Assembly (NCBI RefSeq): GCF_036370855.1
Contig: NC_088112.1
Coordinates: 19,522,469 to 19,586,468, forward strand
Direction: 5' to 3'
Length of the DNA stretch: 64,000 bases
DNA from: Dromaius novaehollandiae
Lineage: Eukaryota > Chordata > Aves > Casuariiformes > Dromaiidae
Of this stretch, positions 44,691 through 58,737 are shown one piece after another (within the stretch, counting starts at the first letter, position 1; every line of letters starts with the position of its first letter). A program made the position numbers and the translations under genes. The notes under the pieces were generated by a model. The model did not search any database and was not told where the DNA came from. It saw nothing but the letters and a program-made list of their open reading frames with translations.

Positions 44691-47569
44691 CCCAGTGCAA
44701 TCAAATGAAAGCTGTGGGAGACATAAGTTTGACTTTTCTCTCCCAGACTGATGTCTCTTCTTCTTCCCACTTGTCCAAACGTTTGATTTCATCGAAGAGT
44801 TCTAGCTGTGATTTTCTCCAATTTGTTTGTCTGCTACGTTTTATGTCCCAGGGATGGGACACATGGCCAGCGCGCACGACCCAAGGTGAGGGACCATCAT
44901 TTCCTCTCTGGTACGGCTGCATGGAGTCACACAGCAGGACCGCAGCCCATTTACATTAGGCTGCATTACATACATCCATCTCCACGGCTGGGTGTAAGGT
45001 TTGGGATTGCCACTTCTGCCTTTCCCAGCAACACTTTATTTCCCTGCTCAGAAGCTCGTGCAGCAGCTAGGAGCACTGCTGGCTACAGAAATACCCACAG
45101 CATCTGCTGAACTGTAACTTTTTATCACCGTTCTTTCTACCTGGTGAGCAAATCAGCAGCACCAGGTCTCCTCTTTCATTCGCGGCCTTTTTGTCTCCTG
45201 AGTAAACAGCTGCTTATGCCTGCGTTTCAGTCAAATAACAGCAAATTGGGTCCTGGTCAGGTGAATGCGGACAGCAGAATGAGTCTCACCGCCGACACGG
45301 CACTGACACTTCCAGCCCCATGCCCTAGAAATGCAGCTGTGGGGCAGCGCCGGCCAGGGCCCCCTCAGCCAGAGGGACACTTCCAAAGACACTGTCCAAC
45401 CTAGGTGAGGTGCTGAGGGAGATCACAGCAGAGGGACAAGAAACCTCTTCCCAAAAGCTTGTGTGTTCAAGATAAGAGAAGTAGCTCTTATCCATAAAAA
45501 GAAACATTCCCAGAACATTATGGCCAATGCAGGAAGGGATGAGTGTGCGTTCACCCTGGCTCCTGATTTACAGCGTCATGGATGAGTATTAGGAAGTGCA
45601 ATTCTTTTTTCAGGGGAGAGGCTTTCAGCATGAACAATAGGTAAGGATATGAATACTCCTAGTGCTGCCTATAAATTCTTGTTGAATAGGTAGGATGGAG
45701 AGTTAAGAAAGAGCTTGCTTGGTTAGAAAAACATATTTCAAATCATTTCAGATAACATTAAATGAAAATTAATGCAATATACGTTTTCAACCTTCTGTAA
45801 GGCAATAGTCTCATCAAGCACAGAGCCATGGCTCTGGCTCTCCTCCTCTCTTGTCCTTGGGGGCTGCAGACCATATAGGAGAAAAAGGCTTTTAACCCTC
45901 TCAAGTCATCATTTCTCTGCGCCTTTGCTTCCCTCTCTCTACTATGGCTCTTCCAACTCAGCATTGTATCACTCTTTCTGCTTTTGAGTTGCTTTTGCTC
46001 TACCGCCTTTTAACCATGTGTCAGCTCGGGATGAGGGAAGGGAGGAAATCTAAAGTGAGAAAAAGTGCGGCTTAAGACAAAAGTCCAACTTAAGGCAAGT
46101 TTCCTGGCCCCAAGCCAAGCCCTGTGCTCAGCTTCTTCTCGCAGTACATCTTCCCCTTGTTTCTGACAGATCCATGCTGCAGGAGCAGCATTACATCTTT
46201 ATGTATTTTGATCTGTGAAATAAACCTCCTAAGTTCTTACCATGTCCTCTGACCACCCAGTAATGCATTAAAATACACCACATCACCTCTAATCTGTAGC
46301 CATAGACAAAGAGCCTGCCTAGAACCACTCTTCCCTCAAAGAAAACCAGACGCACTTGCAAGACCTTCAATTACCTCTTAAGCCACCTTCTCCTCCCTGC
46401 TCCACTCATCCCTAAAGTCCCTGGAAAACAGATGGTCCTTGCAGCTTGCCTGAGTGTTTAATAAATCTGGTGTCTGGTGGACGAAATGAGAGGAAGCACA
46501 TTGCAGAAACAGGGGGCTGGGACGTGAACGCCCTGCCAGCTACTCCCCCGGTTCATTAGGAATTTCAGCTCAAGCCCTTCTGCCGACCGCGGCTGCAGCA
46601 GGCCCACGCCGGGCGGGAGGAACTCCCTCTCTCCTCTCTCTTTACTACCCAGGTCACAAAATGGTTAAGATTTTGCAAGCGCAGTTCCAGACATGGAATT
46701 CCACCCCGAAACGTGCTGGCAGCCAGGACCGATCCCAGCGCGCTGCTGTAACGGGCTGCTGGTGTGAAACACGGCTTAATGAGTGGGCAGCTGCACTCTG
46801 CGAGAGCTCCCCTTCCCGGGGCTCTCGCGCCGCAGCCAGCACGGACGTGCTCGCCATCCCAGCCGGCACGAGGAGAGGCAGCGAGGGCCATTGCTGGGAC
46901 AGAAGACCACACTCACATCTCCAAGCGCTGGGAAAAGAAAGCTGTGTCCAAGATGCATCTGCCACTTCCAAAATAATTCATATGCTTCTGGCAGGAAATA
47001 CATAATGTCGTCTCACATGTGCTCTCTGAGGAGGAACAGAGAGTGGATTTTTCTCCTGCCGATTCCCCCAGGGAAGCACATCCACTGCCTTTCCTTCGCC
47101 CACTGGAGATGCACACAGTGCGCCCCTACTCGTGCGCAAGGCGCCCTGGGGAGCAATGAGACCATCCGTGCCACATTTCTCCATGGAATAGCTGGTTTTT
47201 CCTCTTAGATCTGCCCTCCGAGAACCTCGGTGTGACCATTCGGCAAATCTCCTCTAAAGTCACTGTCTGCCTGTTGCTCACAGCCGTAACAGGGATAAGG
47301 CACTGTGTGCATGAATGTGGGACTCCTGAACACAAATGCTGGAATACCGAACGCTGATGCAGAAAGTATCTTCTTTCCAACTCAGGAACAAGTATCGCAG
47401 ACATTAGCCATCTAACTCTCGTCTGCGAAGATTAGGGTCCAATCTGGATCAAACATATGCCAAAAATATGGACCAGAGTAATGCTGAATACTTATAATCA
47501 GCTCATAAAGAGGACTTTCATCAGCTTTTTATGTGGATTTCCTAGATGGGAACTCTCCCCTAGATGGGG

Positions 47570-47612
47570 AGACTGATCTGAAGTGACTTGCTCAGCATCG
47601 GTGGGTTGGGTG
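47570..47612 (-). repeat. MIR-like SINE fragment (reverse)
   Basis: AGATGGGGAGACTGATCTGA then AGTGACTTGCTCAGCATCGG parallels reverse MIR (AGATGGGGAAACTGAGGC..AAGTGACTTGCCCAAGGTC). It is short but ordered. Confidence 0.55.
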
Positions 47613-50600
47613 ACACCCCTTCACACCACCCAGAAACCGCAAGAGGCTGGAGGAAGGGGGGGGGGAAGGAAATCAAAGGATTAATTTTGCCACTTTTAAT
47701 TTAAATCTCAATTTGTTAGAAAATACCAAATAGCTCTAATAGGTACACACAGGGCTTAGCTTCCTAATGTAGCCACCGGAGAGAAAACCCATTTCCAATT
47801 TAACTCAAGCCACACCGAGGTTCCTATTTTGGGAAATGCAGTTTTGATTGCTTGGGTGCAGGACAGGGATGTCCTCTCCAGTGTGTTAACTCTGGGGTCA
47901 CCCTACATTATGCACAAGGATATAAAATATCAGCCAAGCTCAATTTCCCTTTTCATTCTGATGGAACATAAAAAAGAAACTACAGTGATCCCAAAACTTT
48001 CTCTGAACAAACAGAGGACAAAGCTGCTGTGCTTTAATGAGCTTCTATCACCCTGACTGGAGAGCTGAAGTATTTCAAGACATTTCTCACAGCTTCATTG
48101 CAAAGTTAATGACCTGTTCATTACAAGAGCACATACAGATTCAGGCTGAAGGATATGGAGTCATCCTATCTGCCTTCGAGATTACCCTCTTCCTGGTATT
48201 TCACCTCAGAAATGTGACCAAAGAAAGTCACCAATGTAAAGGGAAGAGACTACTTTGACAGCAATTAGCTGGTGGACTCCACATTTGTGGAGTCTAAGTG
48301 CAATGGATGTGTGGATGTTTCCACAGAAGGATCTTCTTGCCTCAGATCTGGAACATACTGACAGATCAATGTAGCTAAAATAGAGGAGATTAATGTCAAA
48401 GAAACATTATATGTCTCTATAAAATCTGGACTGGAAAGAGCTAAGTTAGCTTTATTTCAGTGAGTGGACAACTCTACAGACCAAAGCAACATAAAAGACT
48501 AAAGAGATTAATTCCAAGATGAGCGTTTATGAGAAGAGGATCACTGTTTTAACACACTTGAGTGTTAACAGAGAAAACAGGTTTAAAAAGGACTGTCTTC
48601 ATAGCTCCAGATTTTCTTAAAAGAAAAGCCTGAATTTATTGTCAGAAAATTATTGAGAGAGGAAAGCTTGTTACATAAAAGGACACCATCTGAATCAAAG
48701 GCACTTGAATGCACAGAACACAAGATTAGCTTCAAAGCCTGTTTTGCGGATGTGCAAGTATTTCAGTTTGCTAAGATAATTTTGAAGTGTTTATATAAAA
48801 AAGAGAATTGCAGTGAACTGCTTTGAAATCACCTCTAAATGCTTGAGGACAAAACACTTGAGCATCTTAGTTTGCCAGCAAATAAACTTCAGGGAATTGA
48901 ACCTCAGAATAGCCAAGGACATTTCTATATAGAGGGAAAATTAAGTAGAGAGGATGAGAAACAGGAGAAAGGCTGCTAGTCGCATCTATGAAACATAACT
49001 CTTCATATATCTGTGGCCTTGAGGACAAATAACTTTCAAGTACTCTTGTAAGCACCAGAGCAGGGGAATTCAGGGAAATGAGAATTTGTTATTAAAATGG
49101 TTATAATGAATTGGAGAAGTCATTGGCATGATCTCAGTTCGTCTCAGGGAGCTCTGAAGCACTCATTTGCTGAGTGGATCAGCTCCTGGAGAAGGCGAAG
49201 CTCCAGGCCTTGGGCAGAAAACCTGCCTTTCCGCAGAGAGGCCAGTGCCATTGGCATCACAGTATATGTTCTTTTAGTGCCTGATCCAAGCGTGTTATAG
49301 CCACTGGGAAACATTTCAGTAAACACTGCATCTGGCATTCAATGCTTAAGTGACTCATAATCTCATATTCTGTGGCAAGTCTAAGAATAATAAATTCATT
49401 TAATAGAGGCTTTTATTTTATTGCATGAGGCAAAATGAACATACTCTGCATTGTTATAAAAAACTGATTTCTAGAAGTACCACATTTTAGTGCCTCGAGG
49501 AAGGGCTTCCTTTCTCACAATCTTGCATGTTGCATGTAGTTCATTTTGGAGCACAACTCGTTTTCAGACAGAAAACCCTTTCACTGCCAGCTTCGTGTGG
49601 GACAGAAAATTTGTTTCCCTGGATGCAGTTCCCACTTTATTCCTTTAGACAGAAGTAGCTACAATCTAGAAAACAGAGAGGCCACAAAAGCTCGCTCTCT
49701 CCAGGAGGGCTACGTGAGCATTCGGCTTTCCAATAGCACCTTTCAGGTGTGGAAAAAAATTGACCTAAAGACTTTATTGCTTCAAGATGAATCTCCTGTC
49801 AGGTGCACCCAGACAGGGGCTGAGGTCTGCATGCTGCACCTCTGAGCGAGACCTGCCAAAGGATAAGCAAGGGCTTAGTGTGCTTGAGTCTGCAAAGCAG
49901 CCAGAGCTCAGATCCCAGCTCTGCAAGGCAGTGAAATGCAGACTTAACTTTAAGCACCTGAATAGTCTCTCTTACTTAGTAGAATCCCTTTTCCAGAGCA
50001 CATGCAAAACAAGATTGGACAGAATACCAGAAATCTGAGAAAAAAGTGCAATTCCCACAGTAAGCGGGAAACAGGCAAGGAGGTCTAATAAGCATTCGTC
50101 ATTCCTCAAAGCAGTGCTTGCAGTGGAGGCTGCCCTGGAGAAAGATCCTAGTTGGGGCTGAGCTGACAACATGCTACGTTGGCTTCGAGTCATCTCACGT
50201 GCCTGTCAGCTGTGGAGGTAATATTTTTCGTTCCTGGGGCAGGGGGGGAAGAAGAGGTGAGGAGGAAGGTTTTTTTGTAGATAGCTCAGCAAAAGGAAAC
50301 ATTTCCCAACTGTGGCAAGGTTACTTTCAATATTTCACTTGGTCCCACTAAACTTCATTTGCCGCTGTCCTTGACGTAGTAGCCGAGCAATTTCACGGTT
50401 CGGATTGCCCTCCGAAATGCCCTGGAAGCCTTTCTGCATCAGCAGAGCCAGGGCTCCTTCCAAAAGGAGCTGCAGAATTTAATTAACTCTACTCCATGTT
50501 TGCAGTCCTGTGATTTCTCTTACCTTTAACGTGAACTCACATATGGATTAAAGTGAAATAAAACCTACAATTTGAGTTCAATTCAAAGCTGATTGGAAAC

Positions 50601-51289
50601 ATGTATTACCTTTCCTTGACCCGGCAGTGAGAAGGGAAGTTATTACAGTTCTTTAGTGAGTTTGTAAACTCTTTACTGCTGTGGCAGTTTTAATCCTGCT
50701 GAGAGAAAATTTGATCTGGAGAATAAATTGCTCCCATTTTATTCTTATGTTTTACAATCACAGGTTTAGATAGCAAATAAGCATCAAGTTATTTTGGAAT
50801 CAACAAGCAAGAATATTATCAGAATCCAGATGGCATTTTTTAGGTTAAATAATAAATAACCATAATCAGTAATAAAGAAATGCTCCAGATCTTGCAGATT
50901 TTAACATGCTGACATGGTATAGAAAAATTTGGAGATTTTAAAGATTCAATAACATGGTGACCAAGAAACAAGCTGTTTCTCCAAACAAAACTAACTGACA
51001 AGTAGGTGATATATTCCCAGGTGAACCATCAGATATCCACTCGTTCTTTGGAAGCTGCAAACATTTTAGGGTCACACAGAACAGAGTCACAAATTTCAGA
51101 TGCCAAAATACTGGAAATAGTTTCATGAAAATGAGAATGTAAAATGAAAGTGTAGTCCCACCGAATTCAGAGCAAAATCCTGTTGGTTATAACGCACTAA
51201 CAGGAGCTAATGGCTGTTTGCATGTCAGCTAAATTGAAGCAGAAATAGAGCACACATTCTGAATGATGAAGGTGATTAACACATTACGA

Positions 51290-51445
51290 AAGGAAGAATT
51301 GGATTTTCTCTCTCTTGAGGTCTTCAAACCAAGGCAGGATGCCTTCCTGGAAGACATGCTTTGGCAAAATAGAAGTGATGAGGTTCCAAACAGAAATTAG
51401 CTGCACAACATTTACTGGCTATGATAGATGAGATAAACCTAATTT
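51290..51445 (+). mobile_element. CR1/L3-type LINE 3' fragment, degenerate
   Basis: TTGAGGTCTTCAAACCAAGG, CAGGATGCCTTCCTGGAAGA and CATGCTTTGGCAAAATAGAAG follow the sense-strand 3' region of CR1-type elements (GGAGGTCTTCAAGCCAAGG, TGGATGCCTTTCTGGAAGATATGCTTTAGC). The end near TGATAGATGAGATAAACCT may be a decayed CTAGATGATC motif. No coding capacity remains. Confidence 0.65.
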
Positions 51446-53639
51446 AATGTTCCTTTCAGCTTCCAGTGCCATGAGTCTCTGAACAGAAATCCTTGTGGAT
51501 TTTCACTCAGGAAGTCTAAATCAAATATCTAAAGGTCTTTGCTTAAATTAGGCAAATCGAATACTTTGTGCTGGACTGAAGCATCCTCCTGGCTCGAACG
51601 GTTCCACCGTACCTCCAATTCCCTCGCTTTTACGCACTTGTGCAGCAGTCGGGCACTACTCAACCACACCGTCCAGTGTTTCCTTCTCATTTAACAGGAC
51701 GAGGCGGTTCTGCACATTCCCGCAGCCACAGACCTGCCCGCGGAGCTGCAGCACCTTGGGGTGCACAGAAGAGGAGCCAGGGCTGTCAGGATAGAAGAAC
51801 AACCTGATATATTTTAGCAACAGAGTGAAATGCCACTTCCTAAGCATTTTTTTCATAATTTCTTAAAATTATGAAGAAAGTACAGGAGTGCGGAAAAGAC
51901 ATTTTTTCAGACATTTTTTCCTCTAATCACAATTGTCTTGCCAAGCTGAATGCTTGGGTAAGTCACCCGGGCATTGAGGCACTTCTAAATATGGTCAGTT
52001 CACTAGCAGTATTTTCTGTAGCACCTAGGTTCCTAATTTGCAGCGCTTTTGAGATTCATTTGCCACATCACTGAAACAGAAATGTAAAACTCTCCAGGAC
52101 ATTCAGCTGAAAAATGATGTCTATTATGAATGAGCTTCAGTCTCACCAGGCTGAAATGATCAATAATATTTCTTTTTGACCCAAATAAATTCCTTGTACT
52201 ACACCCTGGAGACACCATAACATTATTTATTTATAGGAACAGCATAATTATTCTGTCCCTGTTGGTCGCTCTGCTTTTTGCATGGTGCAAGACAGAGTAG
52301 AAAAAATCTTGACATTTAAATCAAATCAGACTGAAGATGATTCAGTGTAAACAAAGCATGAGGGAAGAACTTACTGGATCTGTTTTTACTGCTGACATCT
52401 GTTCCTTCTGACACACAAAAATTACAGAGAATGATAGCCTGCTTCCATGGATGGATAAAAAGCTAATGGTAAAATAGAAATAAAATCGTAACTACATAAG
52501 AAAACCTATAATGGGTCACACCAAAGACCTGCCATCTGACAGCGGCTGGCGACACACACTTGCAAAAATTAAGAAGGGACGGGACAGTTGTCGCGTGCTT
52601 CCTTCCCTGCTTCTGCCAGGCTCTCATTTAGGGACTGCCTAAACTGAAGTTCATGTCCAGACTACCGTGTTTTCTGTCTACCAGCTGACCAGCACAAATA
52701 TTTCCATGGTTTAGGTGTACTTTGTAGGAACTCCTTTCTGTTTGTCAAAAAGCTGCTGCCCAGTAATTGCACTGAGTGCTCCCTAATTTTGTTCTATGCC
52801 AAAAAGGACTAACCATGCCCTCCTCAATTTCTCTTCCAGTTTAATTTTCTCTGCCATATTCCCAAGCTGAAGTCTGCCCATTTAGCCTCTCTTTTTCTGG
52901 AAGCAGTCACCTATTTCTGACCCTCCGGATCGCTGCTCTCCAGACCCTGCCCACCCCGAAAGCTCCCCCTCGCCAGGGGATTACCAGGGCCGCAGGCAGC
53001 CTCCACAATGTGGATGCAGCATGGCCTCATCTGCGTACGTATTGATCTTCTCTGCTTTGTTCTCAGCTATTTTCTTACCTTTTTATAGAGGATAAGACTA
53101 ATTTTTGATACGTGCTGAAATTCTTTAATTTATATATGTATGAACTAAAGAGGTAAGCTGGATCCCACATATAAAACCCATGCACACAGCTGCGAGCAAG
53201 GTCTAGCAGAGTTGGGGGATGAGGAGAAGGGGAAGGTAGGGATTGCTTCTTTACAAACCCCAGCAGCGTCCCTCAGCCCTGGGGCGAATGTCCCGTGACT
53301 CTTCTGCTGTCCCTGCTGGAGACCACGACCTGCCCAAGCCCTGCCAGAGCCTCTTCCCTCTCCCCCGGCACCCGCGCGGGGAGGACTGAGCGTAGGGTTT
53401 CAGCCTGCTTTCTTCGGGATTGCTGTAACCAGCTGACTACACTCACCCCGGCCCCAGTTTAACTTGCTATCATTAAACAACAAGGTACGGTCCAGGATAT
53501 CTAAAGCCTTTGAGTGGTCAATGTAAATGACACCGCGGAAAGCTCCTGATCTGCAGCCAAAGCTAACTCATTAGGTACCAGCGAAACAGCAGTTGTAGCA
53601 CTGTTTTTCTTGAAATGCTGACTGCACTGGGGATATTAG

Positions 53640-53762
53640 ATGAGGAATGTTTAAATGGAATATAATTTTTACTTGGTCGGTAATAACCCGATGAGGTTTG
53701 TAATTGCTCAGGTCTTATAGGTCACCAGTTATTAAAAAGCAGTTATTAATTTTGCATACCTA
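53640..53762. promoter_or_regulatory. Candidate homeodomain-rich regulatory element
   Basis: The 9-mer CAGTTATTA occurs twice, at 53726-53734 and 53740-53748, 14 bp apart on the same side of the helix only if bending is allowed, and is followed by ATTTTGCAT. Further TAATAAC and GTAATTGC words lie just upstream. The block is unique and repeat-free. Function is inferred from motif density only. Confidence 0.3.
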
Positions 53763-53770
53763 CCCATGTC

Positions 53771-54450
53771 TGGTGTCCCTGTAATGCGCCAAAAGACAGA
53801 AGGAAAATTTTGGCGATTGGAAAAGAAATCAGAGATGTTGTCTGAGGAGGCAGAAAGGGGCAGGGTGGCGGTGGGAGAGGGATGGGCAGCGAAGGGCTGC
53901 GAGGAGCTTCGGCGGTTCGGTTCGGCAGGATTTCCCCGTCTGGCAGGAGGAGGCTCCTGCCCTGCTCTCCCGGGAACATCTCCACACCTTCATCACTCCG
54001 CGCTCCGCTAACGTTTCTCTCCAGCATGGGGCAGAGGAGAGGGCTCAGCAGGGCTGGGCTGGAGCTCCGGGTGATGCTCCCCTGGCCCCTGGCTGGCCTG
54101 GGGGTAGGCGCAGACACAGCACTGGGACAGAGGAGGATGAGCCACCTGGTCATCCCTACGTGGTCTCCCCGCCGCGACACCCTGCTGCTGCTTGGGAGGC
54201 CCTTCACCGCGGTGGGAGGACGAGTCGAGCTCTTCTAGCAAAGCAGACATCACTGCCCAGGCCACCCCCAGGACCGGGAACACACCGAGGAGCGGCGTCA
54301 GGGAGGCTTACGAGCCTTTCCACCTCCTCCCCGTTAACCAGCACCGGGTTAATACGCTCGCGGGAGAATTGCGCAGCTTCAGCCTGACGCCTGGCTCCAA
54401 GCGTGCCGGGCGGTGGGTGCCGCGATGGGAATGGGAGCAGACTCTTCCCT
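53771..54450. other. GC-rich islet, no gene recognised
   Basis: GC and CpG rise between AT-rich flanks. Frames of 75-153 residues occur on both strands and in several frames at once, which is the signature of GC-rich non-coding DNA; none shows a domain. A non-coding promoter cannot be excluded. Confidence 0.4.
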
Positions 54451-57400
54451 CCGCTGCTCCCGCATCCAAGCCTCCCTGCTCGTCGCTCAGCATTGCAGCC
54501 AGACCTTCAGCACTGCTTTTGTTTTCTTATTCACTCCTAAAAACCTGCCAGGGAAATGCCATGCTAACGCATTAGCCTGGGCCATGCTCTGCCCACGAGG
54601 GGAGACGGGGGAAACTCAGAGGCACAGAAACCGGAGGTCACCGTGCCGAGGGGAAGCACAGAACGGGCTTTGTGCACGTTTGCCCTGCCAACTCCCTTCA
54701 TCCTTGACTTGAAACACTCCACGCCTTGACCTCTCCTGCACAGGACGCAGTGTCACTATATGGAAGCCATATGGAACAAAGGGATTGCTCCTAATACACG
54801 CTGAGCATAAAAAATAAAGTTTACAATGGCACCGCAACCAAGGCAGCTGCGTCGGCTTTTCGCCAGAGTGCCCTCGCGTTGGCAGCGGAAGGCTTGTGCG
54901 CCTTGCAGGATAAAGCGCGGCAGATCGGGCTGTAACAAGAAGCATTTCGGGCAGAGGATATATCTGTACCTTTCTGCAACCGAGCTAGCTCCTGAATTTA
55001 TTGTCCAGGTTCCCTGCCCCCGCCCTTTGAGTAATCATTAAAACTGCGAAATGCTTTCTAGAACATGCGAAACAGATACGAGTCTTGATGTTCACGTCCC
55101 TTTGAAGGAGGATACCTGTTTCCCATTAATAACCTATGTGCTACGGGATGTGTCTACGGACAATTTGCTTTCTAGTGATTGCAGGTTGGAGTACAAAGCT
55201 CAGTAATACCCAGAAAAATACATAGAGTTTCTGCGGCAAATGTTTTAAATGTGCATACATATCTCATGTCTAAAAGTTAGAAATGCCTCATTATTTGCCG
55301 ATTGCTCCCCTGATAGGACTTGCACCGTCCTTGCCAGGATAAATGACCTGCTGGAGGGGGCAGGGGAGTCAACCGAAAATTTGCATCATTTTACAGAGAA
55401 ACAGTAAGACTCAAAGTTTGTCCCTTCAATGCAGAAATGAGCACAAGGCTTCAAATAAGCCTGGCTAAAGATTCAGGGGATGCAGCTCCATGTAAGGTTT
55501 TGACCTTCTTGTTCCCTGCTTCTTCACTAATCTCTCTCCCTAATAGCATGAGAGATGTTCTGGCAGATACAAAAGCCACCTGATGACCAAATCCTGCCTG
55601 ATGCTTTCATCTCACTTTTATTGACAAGGTGCTGTCATATTCTGTCCTGCATTTCCAGTGCTTCTGGAGCAGATGGCTAGGGAGAGATTACAACCGGCAT
55701 CTTGTCTCTAAACTCCTTCACCTTTTGGGGAGGTTTTATTGGAAATCTCGTCTGCTCCCATTGGTTTGGTTCTGCGCCAGCTCTCAATAAGAAATGGCCC
55801 ATTTCCCGCTTCATTTCCTCCTCAAAATTCACAGGGAGTGCTCAGAAAAGCTTGGCGATTTTGAACCAAGCCCCATCCAAAAAGCCCAGTCCAGACTAAA
55901 TGTGAAACCAGAAGCAAACCTCCGTTATTCAGCCTAGTGCTCTTGGGCTGGCATCACTCGAGGTGAGACCGTGCTTCGCGTGCTTTTAAAACCTGCTGTC
56001 CACTACAGAAGGGAGCACAGGCTCTTCTCGCCAAGCATAGAAAACGCGTGTCAGCGACAAACTTCTCATCGCATGGCAGTGCACCAGCAATGGCCAGTTC
56101 AGCAAGACAAGCAAAACAACCCCTTTACCGGGTTTCAGCAAGGAAAAAAGGGTTTCATTCGGGTCCAATTGTTCCATTATTAGGCTTAAGAATTCAGAAC
56201 CCCTCAGAAAAAAATAGAGAAAAATACGACACGTTTTAAAACACAGAGACTGAGTGGCGTTCCGCACATATAGATCCCAGCTTGGCACTCTGGACTTTTG
56301 GGTGGTGGAAAAATGAAGGGCAAAATGTGTCTTTTCTTGTAAGCTAGCAGCTGACCTCAGGATAGCCTGAGGGCATTTTAAACCTATCTCTGCCTTTATT
56401 ATGTGTGTCATATGCCCCTATTCATCCTTTGTAGTTTAAAGCAAAAATGACCTTTTATAGCTATCTAAAGTGTAATTTTGCTCGTGTTTTCCACTCTCAC
56501 CATTTGTTTTGAGTTAAATATCAAACAGATGTGCACCCATTTTTAAAAAAAAAACATTTAATATTAGAGAGCATGCCCTCATATAAGACTGGGAAGGCCT
56601 TTCAGAGAAATAAGCCTTTCAAATAAAAAGGCATATTAGTAAATTTTAAGGTGATTTTAACTGTATATTTTCAAGCATTAAAGGAAATAGATCCAGCAAG
56701 CCATAAAGTGACAAGTGGGAGGTGGGGAAAGATATACGGTACTAGTTTGAAAGAGAAATTAGACTTGGAATAGGGTGGAAAAATCCACCTACCCTGGAGC
56801 TATTTGGATTCACAGGTTTGGGGGTAGGGACATTGGAGCGAGGGAAGAAGCACCAAAAACTAGAAGGGGGCACAGGTATATGCATCACCTCCCTCCTTCC
56901 AGAGACAGGTTGCCGACTGTTCAAATCACATCATGGAGAAGGTGGCAGCAACCTCCTGGCTCATTTTATATCTCATGACTAATGGGTAAACAGAAGAGCG
57001 CACAGGTTTTCCAAAGCCAGCTCTCAGTTTGAATATCGTGCTGTGGCTCCAATGAAAGTATCAATCAACTCAGTAAAACCTTCACTCCAGTTCCCTTCCT
57101 GCCTGTGCTTGCAATGCCGATGGTGCAGGGCTGCATTAAACATTCCAAATCCCCTAATATTTCTTGGCGTTGCACATATTTAAAGTTCAGAGCTAAATTA
57201 CCTGGCTCCCATGATCTGTAACAGCCATCTCTTCTGTTGGTTAATGCTGAAATCAAAGTATTTCCATGTGGCTGCTTGAATTTCTTCTCCTGTAGGGAAG
57301 GACTTTCTCTGCTGACATATGCCTGCAAATTACATTTCCATTTGGCACCGAAGGCAGTTTGTATAGCGTTATTCTAGGGCTATTTCATTTGCAGTTTGTG

Positions 57401-57907
57401 ACACTAGGGAAGAGAGCTGATACCTTTGGGGAATGGCAGAGTTATTGGTGTTTTACAAAATGAGGGTTGCGTCTGCTGGTGCAATCCAGGAAGATGTAAC
57501 GGGTTATGACTCCATTAGGCTGCTGGAGCAGTACCTGAAACCCAGAATAATCTGAAGTCATTCTCCTTAATGACTGCTTAAGGGAAACAATCCTGTTTCC
57601 ATCCACTTAGCTTTGACAATGCAACCAAGCCCAGGGGTCTGTAGGAATCAGCGCTTTGAAGGGATGGGGAAATGATTCCCTGCTTGCTCTCTCTGTTGGT
57701 TTTACAAGCCAGACTGCCAACTTGCACATCCACAGCAGGCTCACAGATTCAACCGTTCAGCTTTACTGCACTACATGAAATATGGTTTCCTCAGCTTTGG
57801 GCAAAAAGAAAGGACAAATCTATTTCTTTTAATCTCTTTATTTCTCATGTGCAGATGAAGTGGGAATGGAGTGTAATTTATGTTTGGGGAAGTGTATCAA
57901 GGATCTT

Positions 57908-57972
57908 GGAGGTATGTTCCTGGCTCTGCCGCTCTGTTGCTGTATTATCGCAAGCAAGTCTCTTAACCAAGG
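57908..57972 (+). repeat. MIR-like SINE core
   Basis: TTCCTGGCTCTGCCGCTCTG then GCAAGCAAGTCTCTTAACC parallels MIR (TCCTGGCTCTGCCACTT..TTGGGCAAGTCACTTAACC). The central GTGTGACC is decayed. Confidence 0.65.
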
Positions 57973-58737
57973 TCTCCTAATTATGAGGGCTCTTGAGCCT
58001 GGGGCAGAAGGCAAACCCCATGTTTGGGTAACCTTTGTATATCCCAGGAATGGGCCATGCAGAGCCCAGGCACCCAGAAGTCACCGTAGGTGCAGGTGCT
58101 TTCACTCGATACTTTGCACACCCAGTTCCAGAGCACCTATGACAAACCTCATCCCTGTGGGTTATGTGCAAGGGCAAGGCAGAGCCATATGCTTCAACCC
58201 TAATAAAGCCTAATATCCCCCTTTGTTTAACCTGAAATGACTCCACTGAGCACTGCAGGTTTAATTTTGAGAATCTTTTACCACCAGTCAATGGAACCAC
58301 GTACACCAGCTTCAGACAGGCATAGAGCTTAGGCTGAAAGTCAACTCTGAGTTAGAATCATCTTCCTGTGCCAGCTAAAAGTCCATCAGGCATTGGAGAA
58401 GTTTGTGACATTGGAGAAGCTGCCTTCCCACAGCCTTGCAGGGACTGCTGTACCATTGCTATTTCATAACCATTCTCATTGGAATTAAGATACATTTTCC
58501 ATGCTAATCAAGATGGTCCACGGCAAGGACTCATCCCTTGTATCATAAATTTTAAGGTCAGAAAGCACTACTTTCATCTATAGGAATTTGTTCCTTTGCT
58601 CACCTATTTAGTTAAATTATGAAGGCACAAGCCATATCATCACCATCTAAGTCTAGCATGGGGTCATCAGTCACTGGTTTTGGTTATGTTCACTCACAAA
58701 AGAGCAGCTCAGCTCATTGGAGGCCTTCCAACCTGCC

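Larger units (their letters stand above)
38501..46900. other. Intergenic with small GC-rich islets
   Basis: Short GC/CpG-richer islets occur at about 38640-38760, 40190-40450, 43390-43480 and 46560-46870. Frames in them (up to 157 residues on the reverse strand at 38545-39018) appear on both strands and show no domain. The stretch also contains one MIR-like fragment and three dispersed-repeat pieces. No coding gene is supportable. Confidence 0.45.
46901..53639. other. Intergenic, AT-rich, non-coding
   Basis: No supportable gene; frames are short and without domains. The stretch holds a reverse MIR-like piece at 47.57 kb and a CR1 fragment at 51.29 kb. The part around 50.7-50.95 kb is AT-rich unique DNA with several ATTA/AATAA words. 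Beyond these I see nothing. Confidence 0.5.

Noticed and set aside
54598..54660. Further MIR-like fragment (GGGGGAAACTCAGAGGCACAG)
   Set aside because: Only a short GC-rich stretch resembles MIR and the neighbouring order is not kept.
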